A DNA stretch of 64,000 nucleotides from Stutzerimonas stutzeri (GTDB taxonomy: Bacteria; Pseudomonadota; Gammaproteobacteria; Enterobacterales; Pasteurellaceae), in assembly GCA_901420285.1 (NCBI GenBank), contig CABDVE010000001.1:992001-1056000 (forward strand), written 5' to 3'. The notes beneath the pieces are model-generated. The model made no database searches. It was not told the DNA's origin and saw nothing but the letters and a program-made list of their open reading frames with translations. The position numbers and the translations under genes were made by a program. Of the stretch, positions 51,346 through 61,316 are shown one piece after another. Each line of letters starts with the position of its first letter. Position 1 is the stretch's first letter.

Positions 51346-52344
51346 ATGAAAAAAACGTTTCCGATACTCTTCACACTTTTGGCTACAAGTGCATTTGTGC
51401 AAGCCGTTCCTCAACCGCTCACCGTTTATACTTATGATTCTTTCAGTGCCGATTGGAGTGCTGGTCCAAAAGTTAAAGCTGGGTTTGAGCAACAATTCCC
51501 TCAATGTCAGCTAACTTACGTCGCGTTCGATAACAACGGCACGCTTTTTAACCGTGTGCGTCTAGAAGGCAAAAAAATTAAAGCTGATTTAGTGTTGGGT
51601 TTAGATCATCATCAAATCGATGAAGCGAAAAAATTGGCGATATTTGAACCCAATAAAGCGGATTTGTCCAAGTTGGTCCTGCCGTTAAAATGGGAAGACC
51701 GTATTTTCTTACCTTTTGATTTCGCTAAATACGCGTTTATTTACGATAAAAATAAACTTGCTAATCCGCCAAAAAGCTTAAAAGAACTGGTGGAACGCAA
51801 AGATTTAAAAGTACTTTATCAAGATCCGCGCACCAGCAGTATTGGGCGCGGTTTATTGCTTTGGGTGAATGCGCTTTACCCGCAAGCGGAAGCGCAAAAT
51901 ATCTGGAAAAACTTATCCGAACATACGGTCACCGTCACAAAAGGTTGGACAGAAGCCTACGGCGCCTTTTTGAAAGGCGAGGCTGATTTGGTATTGAGCA
52001 CCAATACTTCGCCGCTTTATCATCTTTTGGCCGAACAAAAAGAAAATTATGCGGCAACGGATTTTACCGAAGGTGGTGTATTACAAATCGAAGTAGCGGC
52101 AAAAGTTGCTAATCGTAATAATGTTTGCGCTAATTATTTTCTTGACTATTTGCTTTCGCCACAAGCCCAAGCGGATATCGCGAAAAATAACGTAATGTTG
52201 CCGGTGATTGATACACCGATTGAAAGCCATATCGACGCGTTGAAACGTCAAACTCAAAATACGCCGGTGTTAGATACTTCAAAAGTAAGCGGCGAACAGC
52301 TTAAAACATGGATTAATGAGTGGCAAAAAGCCCTTGCCAACTAA
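51346..52344 (+). CDS. thiB: thiamine-binding periplasmic protein
   Basis: Substrate-binding protein of the thiamine/TPP ABC importer (TbpA), 332 residues. Signal peptide MKKTFPILFTLLATSAFVQA, then PLTVYTYDSFSADWSAGPKVKAGFEQQFP, the family start. First gene of the TPP-riboswitch-controlled thiBPQ operon, followed by thiP after three bases. Confidence 0.95.
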   Translation: MKKTFPILFTLLATSAFVQAVPQPLTVYTYDSFSADWSAGPKVKAGFEQQFPQCQLTYVAFDNNGTLFNRVRLEGKKIKADLVLGLDHHQIDEAKKLAIFEPNKADLSKLVLPLKWEDRIFLPFDFAKYAFIYDKNKLANPPKSLKELVERKDLKVLYQDPRTSSIGRGLLLWVNALYPQAEAQNIWKNLSEHTVTVTKGWTEAYGAFLKGEADLVLSTNTSPLYHLLAEQKENYAATDFTEGGVLQIEVAAKVANRNNVCANYFLDYLLSPQAQADIAKNNVMLPVIDTPIESHIDALKRQTQNTPVLDTSKVSGEQLKTWINEWQKALAN

Positions 52345-52347
52345 TTG

Positions 52348-53955
52348 ATGATGCTGTTGCTTTCTCATCCGCATTTCCGTCCGCGCCATTATCTTGGTGG
52401 AAGTGCGGTTATTTTTTTCATTCTCTTTCTTTATGTTTCGTCTTTGTCGGCGGTGTTTTCCGTAGGCGGCAGTTATTCATGGACGGCTTTCAAACAAGAC
52501 GATTATTTGCATCAAATTATTGCGTTCAGTTTCCTACAGGCTTTTTTGTCTGCACTGCTTTCCGTATCAATTGGCGTGCTATTCGGTCGCGCATTTTTTT
52601 ATCACTCTTTTCCCGCAAAAGCGCTGATTCGGCAACTTCTTTCGCTAACTTTTGTTTTACCGGCATTATTAACCATTTTCGGTTTGCTCGGCATTTATGG
52701 TTCCTCCGGTTGGTTAAGCCGGTTTGTTCAATTTTGTGGAATTGACTGGAAACCATCGATTTATGGTTTGAGCGGAATTTTACTTGCTCATCTTTTCTTT
52801 AATATTCCTCTTGCTGCCAGAATGACTGAACAAGCGTTGCAAGCCATTCCTTTCGAACAACATCAATTGGCGGCACAGTTAAATATCCGCGGTTGGCAAT
52901 TTTTCCGTTTAATTGAATGGCCATATTTGAAAAATCAGCTTATTCCGGCTTTTACGTTGATTTTTATGCTGTGTTTCACCAGCTTTACCATTGTACTTTC
53001 TCTTGGCGGCGGGCCGCAAAATAGCACATTGGAAGTGGCGATTTATCAAGCGATTCTCTTTGAATTTGATTTCCCGAAAGCAGCAGCTTTTGCTCTGATT
53101 CAATTTGCCTTCTGCGTTGTATTGTTCGGTTTGTCGCAATTTTTCGCTGAACCGCCGGAAACAACGCCCTCACAGCATTACCTCCGGCACTTTAACTCTT
53201 CCAATGCGGTGCTAAATTTGAATGTCATTATTGTGTTCATCGGCTGTTGTTTTATTTTCACGCCACTACTGCATATTGTAATTGAAGGATTGAGTGCGCC
53301 ACATTGGTCGAGTTTTTTGCAAGATCCGCAACTATGGAAAGCTTTGGGTTATTCTCTTGCCATAGCGCCGAGTTCGGGCGCACTGGCTGTGTTGTTTTCT
53401 TTTGCCCTGTTGCTGTTATCTCGTCAGTTGCAATGGCTGCATTTCCCCATTCTTGCTAGCTTAATTCAAAGTGGCGGAATGACGATTTTAGCTGTTCCGA
53501 CTCTCATTTTAGCTGTAGGATTATTTTTGCTTTTACAGGGAATCGATTTCACCAATATTCATTTATTTTTGGTTGTGGTGATTTGTAACGCCTTAACCGC
53601 AATGCCCTTTGTGATCCGAATTTTGAATGCGCCGATGACACAAGCGATGCAATATTATGAAAAATTATGTTTGTCGCTTAATTTAAAAGGCTGGCAACGC
53701 TTTAAATTAATTGAATATCCGTTATTAAAAGCGCCGCTAAATTATGCTCTGGCACTAGCGAGCACGCTTTCGTTGGGCGATTTTACCGCGATCGCATTGT
53801 TCGGTAGTCCGGATTTTACTTCCCTGCCTCATTTGCTTTATCAACAAATCGGCCAATATCGCAGTCAAGAAGCCGCAATTACCGCATTGATTTTATTAAG
53901 TTTATGTGTCGGGTTATTTATGTTTATCGAACGCTATAAAGGACGTTATGATTAA
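52348..53955 (+). CDS. thiP: thiamine ABC transporter permease
   Basis: 535 residues, two fused BPD-type permease halves (about 45-280 and 330-530), about 12 membrane segments, with EAA-type loops ([36 protein letters not shown]). The ATG at 52348 follows the thiB stop immediately. A repeat copy (53202-53213) falls in the linker between the halves (Asn-Ala-Val-Leu). It overlaps thiQ by 8 bases. A canonical uptake signal lies at 52401-52409. Confidence 0.93.
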   Translation: MMLLLSHPHFRPRHYLGGSAVIFFILFLYVSSLSAVFSVGGSYSWTAFKQDDYLHQIIAFSFLQAFLSALLSVSIGVLFGRAFFYHSFPAKALIRQLLSLTFVLPALLTIFGLLGIYGSSGWLSRFVQFCGIDWKPSIYGLSGILLAHLFFNIPLAARMTEQALQAIPFEQHQLAAQLNIRGWQFFRLIEWPYLKNQLIPAFTLIFMLCFTSFTIVLSLGGGPQNSTLEVAIYQAILFEFDFPKAAAFALIQFAFCVVLFGLSQFFAEPPETTPSQHYLRHFNSSNAVLNLNVIIVFIGCCFIFTPLLHIVIEGLSAPHWSSFLQDPQLWKALGYSLAIAPSSGALAVLFSFALLLLSRQLQWLHFPILASLIQSGGMTILAVPTLILAVGLFLLLQGIDFTNIHLFLVVVICNALTAMPFVIRILNAPMTQAMQYYEKLCLSLNLKGWQRFKLIEYPLLKAPLNYALALASTLSLGDFTAIALFGSPDFTSLPHLLYQQIGQYRSQEAAITALILLSLCVGLFMFIERYKGRYD

Positions 53956-54577
53956 GTTAAAACAGCTGCGTTTCGCTTATCAAAAAATGCCAATGTGCTT
54001 TGATTTGCACGTATATGCTCAAGAAAAAGTTGCCGTTATCGGCGAAAGCGGAGCCGGAAAAAGCACCTTATTAAATCTTATCGCCGGTTTTACCTATGCT
54101 GATGCAGGCGAAATTTGGCTCAACAGTGAAAATCACACTCGTAGTGCGCCTTATGAACGGCCGGTTTCGATGTTATTTCAAGAAAATAATTTGTTTACGC
54201 ATTTAACCGTGATGCAAAATATCGCGTTGGGGTTAAAACCGAATTTATCATTGAACGCACAGGAAAAAAGTCAGATAGAACAGGCAGCGGAAGCAGTCAA
54301 TTTACAAGATTTTTTAGCCCAAAAACCGGGCGTTCTTTCCGGCGGGCAAAAACAACGGGTTGCATTGGCGCGTTGTTTGTTGCGCGATAAGCCCATTTTA
54401 TTGCTTGACGAACCTTTTTCCGCGCTCCATCCGCAATTACGTGCCGAAATGTTGCAGTTGATCGACCAGTTATGTGTTGAAAAAATGTTAACCTTACTGC
54501 TTGTTACTCATCAGCCGCAGGAACTTGAAGGGCATATTGATCGCATTATTCGGATTCATCAAGGACAAAATTTATAG
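53948..54577 (+). CDS. thiQ: thiamine ABC transporter ATPase
   Basis: 209 residues from the ATG at 53948, which overlaps the thiP stop; a longer frame from 53906 lies inside thiP. Walker [10 protein letters not shown], signature LSGGQKQR, Walker [14 protein letters not shown]. The D-loop His replaces the usual Asp (SALDP), the one unusual residue. Followed by bioB after eight bases, so biotin synthase may share the TPP-controlled transcript. Confidence 0.93.
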   Translation: MIKLKQLRFAYQKMPMCFDLHVYAQEKVAVIGESGAGKSTLLNLIAGFTYADAGEIWLNSENHTRSAPYERPVSMLFQENNLFTHLTVMQNIALGLKPNLSLNAQEKSQIEQAAEAVNLQDFLAQKPGVLSGGQKQRVALARCLLRDKPILLLDEPFSALHPQLRAEMLQLIDQLCVEKMLTLLLVTHQPQELEGHIDRIIRIHQGQNL

Positions 54578-54585
54578 GAATAATT

Positions 54586-55599
54586 ATGACTATCGCACAA
54601 CCTTTACAGCTAAACAGCATTACGCCACATCCTTCCATCGAATATTGGTCGGTTTGCAAAATTGAAGCATTGTTTGAAACGCCATTTTTGGAGCTTATCT
54701 ATCGCGCGGCGCAAGTTCACCGCGAATATTTTAATCCGCAAGCGATTCAACTTTCTACGCTGATGTCGATTAAAACCGGCGGTTGTCCGGAGGATTGCGG
54801 CTATTGCCCACAGTCGGCGCGTTATCAAACAGGCGTACAAAATCAGCAATTATTGGATGTGGAGGAAATTGTCGCCAAAGCAAAAATCGCTAAAGAGCGT
54901 GGCGCGGGGCGCTTTTGCATGGGGGCAGCGTGGCGCGGACCGAAGCCAAAAGACATCGCCAAAGTGACGGAAATCATTAAAGCGGTGAAGGATCTTGGCA
55001 TGGAAACTTGTGGCACTTTTGGTTTATTGCAAGACGGCATGGCGGAAGAATTAAAAGATGCCGGTTTGGATTATTACAACCATAACATCGACACTGCACC
55101 GGAACATTACGACGAAGTAATCGGCACACGCCGTTTCGACGACCGCATCAGCACGCTCGGTAAAGTGCGCAAAGCGGGCTTGAAAGTCTGTTGCGGTGGA
55201 ATTGTGGGCATGAATGAAACCCGCAAAGAACGTGCCGGGCTGATTGCTAGTCTCGCTAATTTGGATCCGCAACCGGAATCCGTGCCGATTAACCAATTAG
55301 TCAAAATTGAAGGTACGCCGTTGGCTGACGCGGCGGAATTAGATTGGACGGAATTCGTACGTACCATCGCTGTGGCACGTATCACCATGCCGAAAAGTTA
55401 TGTACGCTTGTCTGCCGGTCGCCAAGGTATGAGTGAAGAAATGCAGGCAATGTGCTTTATGGCAGGGGCGAATTCCATTTTCTATGGTGACAAGCTACTC
55501 GTCACAGGCAATCCGGAAGAAGATGGTGATCAGCTGTTAATGGCAAAACTCGATCTTGAACCGGAAACGGAAGAAAATCGAAAAACGATTAAACGTTAG
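54586..55599 (+). CDS. bioB: biotin synthase
   Basis: Radical-SAM enzyme inserting sulfur into dethiobiotin. 337 residues; the cluster motif C-x3-C-x2-C is [10 protein letters not shown] near residue 65, SRYQTGVQ-type segment (here ARYQTGVQ), and [11 protein letters not shown]. It lies right behind thiQ; no other bio gene is nearby, as in other Pasteurellaceae where bio genes are scattered. Confidence 0.95.
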   Translation: MTIAQPLQLNSITPHPSIEYWSVCKIEALFETPFLELIYRAAQVHREYFNPQAIQLSTLMSIKTGGCPEDCGYCPQSARYQTGVQNQQLLDVEEIVAKAKIAKERGAGRFCMGAAWRGPKPKDIAKVTEIIKAVKDLGMETCGTFGLLQDGMAEELKDAGLDYYNHNIDTAPEHYDEVIGTRRFDDRISTLGKVRKAGLKVCCGGIVGMNETRKERAGLIASLANLDPQPESVPINQLVKIEGTPLADAAELDWTEFVRTIAVARITMPKSYVRLSAGRQGMSEEMQAMCFMAGANSIFYGDKLLVTGNPEEDGDQLLMAKLDLEPETEENRKTIKR

Positions 55600-55637
55600 A
55601 AAAGACGAAAATAAATGCTTCAATGAGGTCGTCGAAT

Positions 55638-55719
55638 AGCACCGCATTGAAGCTTTGATATTCACCGTTTTGATTTATTTTCCTTGGCGGCAGCGAGGTC
55701 GCTTATTAGCACCGCATTG
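55638..55719 (+). repeat. two AGCACCGCATTG repeats behind bioB
   Basis: Exact copies at 55638-55649 and 55708-55719, same orientation, 70 bases apart. A degenerate inverted partner (CTTCAATGAGGTCG near 55619) precedes the first and would form a hairpin with it. Confidence 0.85.
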
Positions 55720-55760
55720 AAAGTCCTTTCGGTGGAAGAAATCAGACGATCCGAGAAAGA

Positions 55761-55792
55761 AAAAACCTCTTATTAAGATAAGAGGTTTTTTT
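55761..55792. terminator. bidirectional terminator between bioB and trxA
   Basis: Stem AAAAACCTCTTAT/ATAAGAGGTTTTT; U-tracts are available on both strands between convergent genes. Confidence 0.8.
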
Positions 55793-55801
55793 AGGATAAC
55801 A

Positions 55802-56125
55802 TTAAAGATGTTGATTAATGAAAGCGGCTAATTGACCTTTTGGTAACGCGCCTACTTGTGTTCCCACTACTTGGCCGTTTTTCACTAAAAGTAACGTCGG
55901 AATGCTACGCACGCCGTACTGTGCGGCCACGCCTTGGTTTTCATCCACGTTAATTTTCACGATTTTCGCTTTGCCGTCAAATGCTGGAGCAAGCTCGTCT
56001 AAGACCGGCGCAATCATTTTGCAAGGGCCGCACCATGGCGCCCAGAAATCAACTAATACCGGAAGATCGGATTTTAATACGTCCGCTTCAAAGGTTGCGT
56101 CTGTGGTATGTAGTACTTGGCTCAT
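55802..56125 (-). CDS. trxA: thioredoxin
   Basis: 107 residues; redox motif [16 protein letters not shown] with Cys32 and Cys35, the cis-Pro in [12 protein letters not shown]. Electron donor for ribonucleotide and PAPS reductases and protein disulfides. The gene is single; GAAATAAAAA precedes the ATG. Confidence 0.96.
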   Translation of the reverse strand: MSQVLHTTDATFEADVLKSDLPVLVDFWAPWCGPCKMIAPVLDELAPAFDGKAKIVKINVDENQGVAAQYGVRSIPTLLLVKNGQVVGTQVGALPKGQLAAFINQHL

Positions 56126-56243
56126 TTTTTATTTCCTTTGTTAGTAAATATTGCACCCTATTTGGGCAATTTGCTGAATTGTAAGCGTGCTCAGAATAGC
56201 ACGCGCTTTTTTAAAGTACAGTTATTAATTTAATCGCTTAAAA

Positions 56244-57239
56244 CTAAGAGGCTAAAACGACATTTTCGCAAGGTTTGCCGGATTTGAGTTTATAAATGTT
56301 GGAAAGTGTAACATCGGCGATGCTGGTCAGGGCTTCCTCCGTTAAAAAGGCTTGGTGACCGGTTAATAACACGTTATGGCATGAAGACAAACGACGGAAT
56401 ACGTCATCTTGAATCACTTCGTTTGATTTGTCTTCGAAGAATAAATCCCGTTCGTTTTCATAAACGTCCATGCCGAGTGCGCCGATTTTGCGTTGTTTTA
56501 AGGCATCGATAGCAGCCGGTGTATCAATTAATGATCCACGGCTGGTGTTAATGATCATTACGCCGTCGCGCATTTTGGCGAAAGCTTCACGGTTCAACAA
56601 ATGATAGTTTTCTGGTGTGGCGGGACAGTGCAACGTGATCACGTGCGATTTGGCATAAAGCTCGTCCAATTCTACATAATTGGCGCCAAGCTCTTCCGCT
56701 TGCGGATTTTTGAATGGATCGTAAGCCAAAATATGCATGCCAAATCCCTTCAAAATTCGCATTACCGCAATGCCGATTTTGCCTGTTCCAATCACCCCCA
56801 CGGTGCGGCCGTGCATATTGAAACCGATTAGCCCTTCAAGGGAGAAATTGGCTTCGCGGGTACGTTGGTAGGCGCGGTGAATACGGCGGTTTAACGTCAT
56901 CATTAAACCGACTGTATGTTCTGCTACCGCTTCCGGCGAATAAGCGGGGACACGTACCACTTGAATACCGAGATCCTGCGCTGCTTTTAAATCGACGTTG
57001 TTAAAACCGGCGCAGCGTAAGGCGATAATTTTTACGCCGAGAACAGCCAGTTTTTCCAATACTTTTCGACTGCCATCGTCATTCACGAAAATGCACACTA
57101 CTTCGCAATGTTCCGCCAAACGCGCAGTACTTTCGTTCAACATGAAATCGAAAAATTCAAGCTCGAAACCGTATTTTGCGTTGATTAATTCAAAATATTT
57201 ACGGTCGTAACTTTTTGTGCTGTAAACCGCAATTTTCAT
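56244..57239 (-). CDS. ldhA: fermentative D-lactate dehydrogenase
   Basis: NADH-dependent pyruvate reduction to D-lactate in fermentation. 331 residues: NAD motif VGVIGTGKIGIAVMRILKG (near 146), LHCPATPENYHLL, INTSRGSLID, catalytic His in LLTGHQAFLTEEAL. It follows the cystathionine gamma-synthase-like gene after 13 bases, an operon without an obvious metabolic link. Confidence 0.95.
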   Translation of the reverse strand: MKIAVYSTKSYDRKYFELINAKYGFELEFFDFMLNESTARLAEHCEVVCIFVNDDGSRKVLEKLAVLGVKIIALRCAGFNNVDLKAAQDLGIQVVRVPAYSPEAVAEHTVGLMMTLNRRIHRAYQRTREANFSLEGLIGFNMHGRTVGVIGTGKIGIAVMRILKGFGMHILAYDPFKNPQAEELGANYVELDELYAKSHVITLHCPATPENYHLLNREAFAKMRDGVMIINTSRGSLIDTPAAIDALKQRKIGALGMDVYENERDLFFEDKSNEVIQDDVFRRLSSCHNVLLTGHQAFLTEEALTSIADVTLSNIYKLKSGKPCENVVLAS

Positions 57240-57252
57240 ATCGCCTCCGAGA

Positions 57253-58365
57253 CTATTTCAAGTGAGTAAAAGCCTGTAGTAAGTCCGCTTTAATGTCTTC
57301 CGCGTTTTCGATACCCACCGAAAAACGTAGCAAAGTATTGGTAATACCGCGCGCTATGCGCTCGCTTTCCGGAATATCCATGTGGGTTTGAGTCGCTGGA
57401 TATGTAATAAAACTTTCGGTTCCGCCGAGACTTTCCGCGAAAGTAATCAGTTTGATGGATTTTAGAAAGGTATTCACCCAATTTTCATTTTTCAAACGGA
57501 AAGAAAGCATTCCGCCTTTATTTGGGTAAAGTACGGAATCCACTTGCGGTTGCGTTTTTAAAAATTCGGCAATTTCCCGAGCGTTATCTTGATGGCGTTG
57601 CATACGTAACGAAAGGGTTTTCATTCCGCGTATGGTAAGCCAAGAATCAAATGGAGAGAGCACCGCACCCGCACCATTTTGAATATAGGCAATGCGTTCG
57701 CACAGTTCTTGTCCCTTAGCCACAATTAAACCGACCAACGCATCGTTATGGCCGGCGATATATTTAGTGCCGCTATGGATTACGATATCTGCACCTAAAT
57801 TTAATGGACGGGAAAGTACGGGCGTAAGGAACGTATTATCGACGATTAACAACAGATGGTGTTTTTTCGCGAGTTTGGCGATTTCTGCTACGTCGCATTC
57901 TTCCATTAATGGGTTAGAGGGGGTTTCGATGAAAATCGCTTTGGTATTTTGCGTGATTGCCGCTTCAATTTCAGCCGTCGATGCGGTGTTCACATAAACC
58001 GGTTTTACGCTGTTATTATTTTTATAAGAGAAATCAAGTAAACGATAAGTGCCACCATATACATCACTGGAAATGATCCATTCGTCCGGTGCGCTGAATA
58101 ATGTCATTAAAACTTGGATCGCGGCCATACCGGAAGAAAAGGCGAAACCGCGATCGCCGTTTTCTAATTGCGCGATTGTGTCTTCCAACACGCTGCGCGT
58201 CGGGTTTTTGGTGCGTGTGTAGTCAAAACCGGTGCTTTCGCCTATGCCGCGGTGGCCGTAGGCAGTGGAAAGATAAATTGGGGTTGAAACTGTGCCGGTA
58301 TGTTGGTCACTGCGGTTACCGGCCTGCGCGAGTAGAGTATCGATAGCGTATCGTGGTGTTGTCAT
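57253..58365 (-). CDS. cystathionine gamma-synthase / O-acylhomoserine thiol-lyase family PLP enzyme
   Basis: 370 residues from the ATG complementary to 58363-58365, with AGAGGGCATT upstream; an upstream frame to 58443 is unlikely. GNRSDQHTGTVSTPIYLSTAY, STGFDYTRTKNPTR, SSGMAAIQ and the PLP lysine in VIHSGTKYIAGHND are clear. It resembles Bacillus MetI (dual cystathionine gamma-synthase and O-acetylhomoserine thiolyase), so the exact reaction is uncertain; H. influenzae metB is the likely orthologue. First gene of an operon with ldhA. Confidence 0.9.
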   Translation of the reverse strand: MTTPRYAIDTLLAQAGNRSDQHTGTVSTPIYLSTAYGHRGIGESTGFDYTRTKNPTRSVLEDTIAQLENGDRGFAFSSGMAAIQVLMTLFSAPDEWIISSDVYGGTYRLLDFSYKNNNSVKPVYVNTASTAEIEAAITQNTKAIFIETPSNPLMEECDVAEIAKLAKKHHLLLIVDNTFLTPVLSRPLNLGADIVIHSGTKYIAGHNDALVGLIVAKGQELCERIAYIQNGAGAVLSPFDSWLTIRGMKTLSLRMQRHQDNAREIAEFLKTQPQVDSVLYPNKGGMLSFRLKNENWVNTFLKSIKLITFAESLGGTESFITYPATQTHMDIPESERIARGITNTLLRFSVGIENAEDIKADLLQAFTHLK

Positions 58366-58562
58366 AATGCCCTCTGAAAATAACTGAAAAGTAAGCATAC
58401 TTTTGTGGAAAAAATACAGCCGGCATTTTGGCACAAAGGCCAAAGTGATAAAAGAAGAAATTAAAAAATAGCGGGGAAATTAGCCACTTCGTTATTTGCT
58501 GTTAATAATTTAAACAAAATGCAGTTTTTTTAAACGCTTAAAAATAATTTTCAAATCGTCGA
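58366..58562. other. intergenic region between the metB-like gene and the Gly-Cys-Leu tRNA cluster
   Basis: AT-rich divergent promoter region, no gene seen; the tRNA promoter begins at its right end. Confidence 0.4.
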
Positions 58563-58590
58563 TTGACAGATTTCCAAATTTCCGTAAAAT
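58563..58590 (+). promoter_or_regulatory. promoter of the Gly-Cys-Leu tRNA operon
   Basis: TTGACA (58563-58568) and TAAAAT (58585-58590) 16 bases apart, then the discriminator GCGCACC. Confidence 0.85.
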
Positions 58591-58612
58591 GCGCACCACC
58601 AAAAAGGTACAT

Positions 58613-58688
<76 letters not shown>

Positions 58689-58694
58689 TTCAAC

Positions 58695-58768
58695 GGCGTG
58701 TTAGCAAAGCGGTTATGCACTGGATTGCAAATCCATGTAGCTCGGTTCGACTCCGGGACACGCCTCCA
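58695..58768 (+). tRNA. tRNA-Cys (GCA)
   Basis: 74-base cloverleaf GGCGTGTTAGC to encoded CCA; anticodon GCA in GGATTGCAAATCC. Confidence 0.95.
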
Positions 58769-58787
58769 TCAAATATCAGTTGTCTAT

Positions 58788-58874
58788 GCCCGAGTGGTGG
58801 AATCGGTAGACACAAGGGATTTAAAATCCCTCGCCTTTCGAGGCGTGCCAGTTCAAGTCTGGCTTCGGGCACCA
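58788..58874 (+). tRNA. tRNA-Leu (UAA)
   Basis: 87-base class II tRNA, long variable arm (CGCCTTTCGAGGCG), anticodon TAA in GGGATTTAAAATCCC, CCA encoded. Confidence 0.95.
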
Positions 58875-59174
58875 TTTAATAGCCACAAAATTAAAAATAG
58901 CAGCCTATATTCTCTCCTCTTGAAAGTTATTCTTATCTTAAGTTCAATAAGAAACGAATTCTTGAAATACGTCCACGAATAGTGTTTTTGGGCAATATTT
59001 TTCTCCAGCTCTATTGGAAACAGATCGGCAAATTTTCTTCTTTATGAAATTTAATTCGTTTTTTAATGAAAAAGTCTCATCAAATCTTTCCATAAAATCA
59101 TTGCAATTTAGTTAAAAAAGCGTAGTCTTTTACGCCTATTTGAGAATTATTCACAACTAAAGTTAGGATACAAA
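58875..59174. other. AT-rich region upstream of znuA
   Basis: 300 bases with no gene. A Zur operator would be expected before znuA; I see only weak symmetry near 59130-59155 and do not assert a site. GTTAGGATACAAA precedes the znuA ATG. Confidence 0.4.
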
Positions 59175-60146
59175 ATGAAAACAGCATTAAAAATCAGTGC
59201 AATTTCTACTGCACTTTTGGCTTTGCCGATGTTGGCAAATGCCGAAGTATTGGCTTCCGTCAAGCCTCTTGGCTTTATTGCCTCTTCCATCGCCGACGGT
59301 GTAACCGACACCCAAGTTTTAGTTCCGGCCGGCGCATCGCCGCATGATTACAGCTTGAAATTGTCCGATATTCAAAAAGTGAAAGCGGCTGATCTGGTAC
59401 TTTGGGTGGGCGAAGATATTGATTCGTTCTTGGATAAACCGGTGAGCCAAATCGATCGCAAAAAAGTGATTACTATTGCCGATTTGGCGGATGTGGAACC
59501 ATTATTAACGAAAGCCCACCACGAACATTTTCATGAAGAAGGCGAGCATGCTCATAAGCACGAACATAAGCATGAACATAAGCATGAACATGAACATGAA
59601 CATCATCATGATCACGGTGATGAAGGGTTAACCACCAATTGGCATGTGTGGTATTCGCCGGCAATTAGCCAAATCGTGGCGCAAAAAGTCGCGGATAAAT
59701 TAACCGAGCAGTTCCCCGATAAAAAAGCGCTCATCGCACAAAATTTAGCGAATTTCAACCGTACATTGGCAGAACAAAGCGATAAAATCAAAGCGCAACT
59801 TGCACCGTTTGCCGATAAAGGCTTTTTTGTTTTTCATGATGCCTACGGTTATTTCAATGATGCCTACGGCTTAAAACAAAGCGGCTATTTCACCGTTAAC
59901 CCGCTTGTCGCCCCTGGCGCGAAAACGATTGCGCACATTAAAGAGGAAATCGAGGAGCATCGTGTAAACTGCCTTTTCGCCGAACCGCAATTTACGCCGA
60001 AAGTGATTGAATCTCTTGCGCAAAGCACCAAAGTGAATGTCGGAAAACTTGATCCGATTGGTGATAGCGTGGCGCTAGGTGCGGGATCTTATGCGAATTT
60101 CTTGCAGGCGACGGCGGAAAGCTATGCGCAATGTTTAGCAAAATAG
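59175..60146 (+). CDS. znuA: high-affinity zinc-binding periplasmic protein ZnuA
   Basis: 323 residues, cluster 9 substrate-binding protein. Signal peptide ending LANA|EV; zinc ligands in GASPHDYSLK (His57), NWHVWYSP, FHDAYGYF. A long flexible His/Glu-rich loop (about 115-148) is encoded by 12-base direct repeats, expected to gather zinc. ZnuBC are not in the window; in H. influenzae the orthologue (Pzp1) is also apart from its permease. With zevAB, the window has two zinc-uptake loci. Confidence 0.94.
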   Translation: MKTALKISAISTALLALPMLANAEVLASVKPLGFIASSIADGVTDTQVLVPAGASPHDYSLKLSDIQKVKAADLVLWVGEDIDSFLDKPVSQIDRKKVITIADLADVEPLLTKAHHEHFHEEGEHAHKHEHKHEHKHEHEHEHHHDHGDEGLTTNWHVWYSPAISQIVAQKVADKLTEQFPDKKALIAQNLANFNRTLAEQSDKIKAQLAPFADKGFFVFHDAYGYFNDAYGLKQSGYFTVNPLVAPGAKTIAHIKEEIEEHRVNCLFAEPQFTPKVIESLAQSTKVNVGKLDPIGDSVALGAGSYANFLQATAESYAQCLAK

Positions 60147-60166
60147 TTTTATTGGTGATTTTTAAG

Positions 60167-60193
60167 AATGGCGGATTTTATCCGCCATTTTTT
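60167..60193 (+). terminator. terminator of znuA
   Basis: Stem AATGGCGGAT/ATCCGCCATT followed by TTTT. Confidence 0.8.
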
Positions 60194-60242
60194 GTGGGAT
60201 GATGGAAAGAAAGAAAACGGATGCGCATTGAACTACTGAAAC

Positions 60243-60359
60243 AGCACCGCATTGAAGCCTCCAAACAGCACCGCATTGAAGCCTCCAAACAGCACCGCAT
60301 TGAAGCCTCCAAACAGCACCGCATTGGGGGCGCAGATAAAGCGGCTTCAATGCGGTGCT
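60243..60359 (+). repeat. tandem array of four 24-base units with a facing inverted copy
   Basis: Exact 12-mers at 60243, 60267, 60291 and 60315 share the spacer AAGCCTCCAAAC (last one diverged). A degenerate unit (GCGCATTGAAC near 60222) precedes them. An inverted copy at 60348-60359 (GCTTCAATGCGGTGCTATTTT on the plus strand) faces the array across about 20 bases and could form a hairpin with the last unit or compete among units. Confidence 0.95.
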
Positions 60360-60450
60360 ATTTTGGCAGGGCGGCTTTATCGGCATTTTTATCGAACATC
60401 GCCCCATTTTCAGCGTAGAATAAAACCACTGCAATAAACAGGAGGTTAAC

Positions 60451-61233
60451 ATGGCAAAACAAGATTTAGCTAAACAGGTATTCGATTATGTTTTGAAACA
60501 ATACGGCACTCAGCCCGAATATCTTTGGAAGTCCTACCCGGATTATGCCGTGTTACGCCATCAGGATAACCGTAAATGGTATGCCATTCTGATGAACGTG
60601 GAAAAAGCCTCATTAGGGCTGAGCGGCACAGGAAAAATGCCGGTGATGAATGTGAAATGTTCCCCTGAAATGCTCAGTTTATTTTTGCCGCAAGCCGGTT
60701 TTTTACCGGCGTACCACATGAATAAAAATCATTGGCTGACGGTGTTGCTAGACGGCTCCGTAGAAAAAGACACCATACTGTTTTTATTAAATGCCAGTTT
60801 TGATCTCACCGCTACCCGACAAGTGAAGAAGCAACTGGGGATCGTGCGTTATACAGAATGGATCGTGCCGGCCAACCCGAAATATTACGATGTAGAGAAA
60901 GACTTGCGCGAAGGTGGCGAAATTTATTGGAAGCAGAGCAACAATATTGCCGTGGATGACATTGTGTATATGTACGTCACTGAACCTACAGGGGCTATTC
61001 GCTATAAATGTTTGGTGTTGGAGGTAAACATTCCGTATCGGCAAAAACGCACGGATGATTTACAGGTGAAGCGGGTGATGAAAATTCGTTGCTTGAAAGA
61101 ATATGATAAAAATCTCATTCCACGCGCGAAAATGGCGCAATTCGGTGTCACTGCCGTACACGGCCCACGGCATATGCCTTATGCATTAAAACAGGAAATT
61201 GCACGGTTGACTGGTGATGCTACCGAAAAGTAA
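60451..61233 (+). CDS. YjbR/MmcQ-like domain fused to an EVE/PUA-like domain
   Basis: 260 residues; strong ribosome site AGGAGGTTAAC. Residues about 1-115 resemble the YjbR/CyaY-like fold (FDYVLKQYGTQPEYLWKSYPDYAVLRHQDNRKWYAILM...). Residues about 132-250 look like an EVE-type PUA domain (WIVPANPKYYDVEKDL, INYWKQ-like IYWKQSNNIAVDDIVYMYVTEP, YKCLVLEVNI). EVE domains bind modified bases in RNA or DNA. No restriction or modification gene is adjacent. The role is unknown; family calls rest on motif memory. Confidence 0.7.
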   Translation: MAKQDLAKQVFDYVLKQYGTQPEYLWKSYPDYAVLRHQDNRKWYAILMNVEKASLGLSGTGKMPVMNVKCSPEMLSLFLPQAGFLPAYHMNKNHWLTVLLDGSVEKDTILFLLNASFDLTATRQVKKQLGIVRYTEWIVPANPKYYDVEKDLREGGEIYWKQSNNIAVDDIVYMYVTEPTGAIRYKCLVLEVNIPYRQKRTDDLQVKRVMKIRCLKEYDKNLIPRAKMAQFGVTAVHGPRHMPYALKQEIARLTGDATEK

Positions 61234-61250
61234 AAACACATTAAAAATAA

Positions 61251-61290
61251 ACCGCACTTTGAGCAAGATATGCAAAAGTGCGGTCATTTT
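61251..61290. terminator. inverted pair of canonical uptake signals, probable terminator
   Basis: ACCGCACTT (61251-61259) and AAGTGCGGT (61276-61284) face each other across 16 bases with CATTTTTTCG after them, the classic H. influenzae uptake-signal terminator. It lies between convergent genes. Confidence 0.85.
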
Positions 61291-61316
61291 TTCGCATGGA
61301 TTTTCAACGCATTTGG

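Noticed and set aside
56185..56212. Stem GCGTGCT/AGCACGC with a plus-strand U-tract between trxA and ldhA
   Set aside because: It faces the wrong way for both neighbouring genes, and no plus-strand transcript is evident; may be a chance hairpin.
59130..59160. Zur operator before znuA
   Set aside because: No clear palindrome matching the Zur consensus; only weak symmetry.
60162..60452. Frames on both strands across the second array
   Set aside because: Same cause: 24-base units give open eight-residue repeats by arithmetic. The region also holds the znuA terminator.
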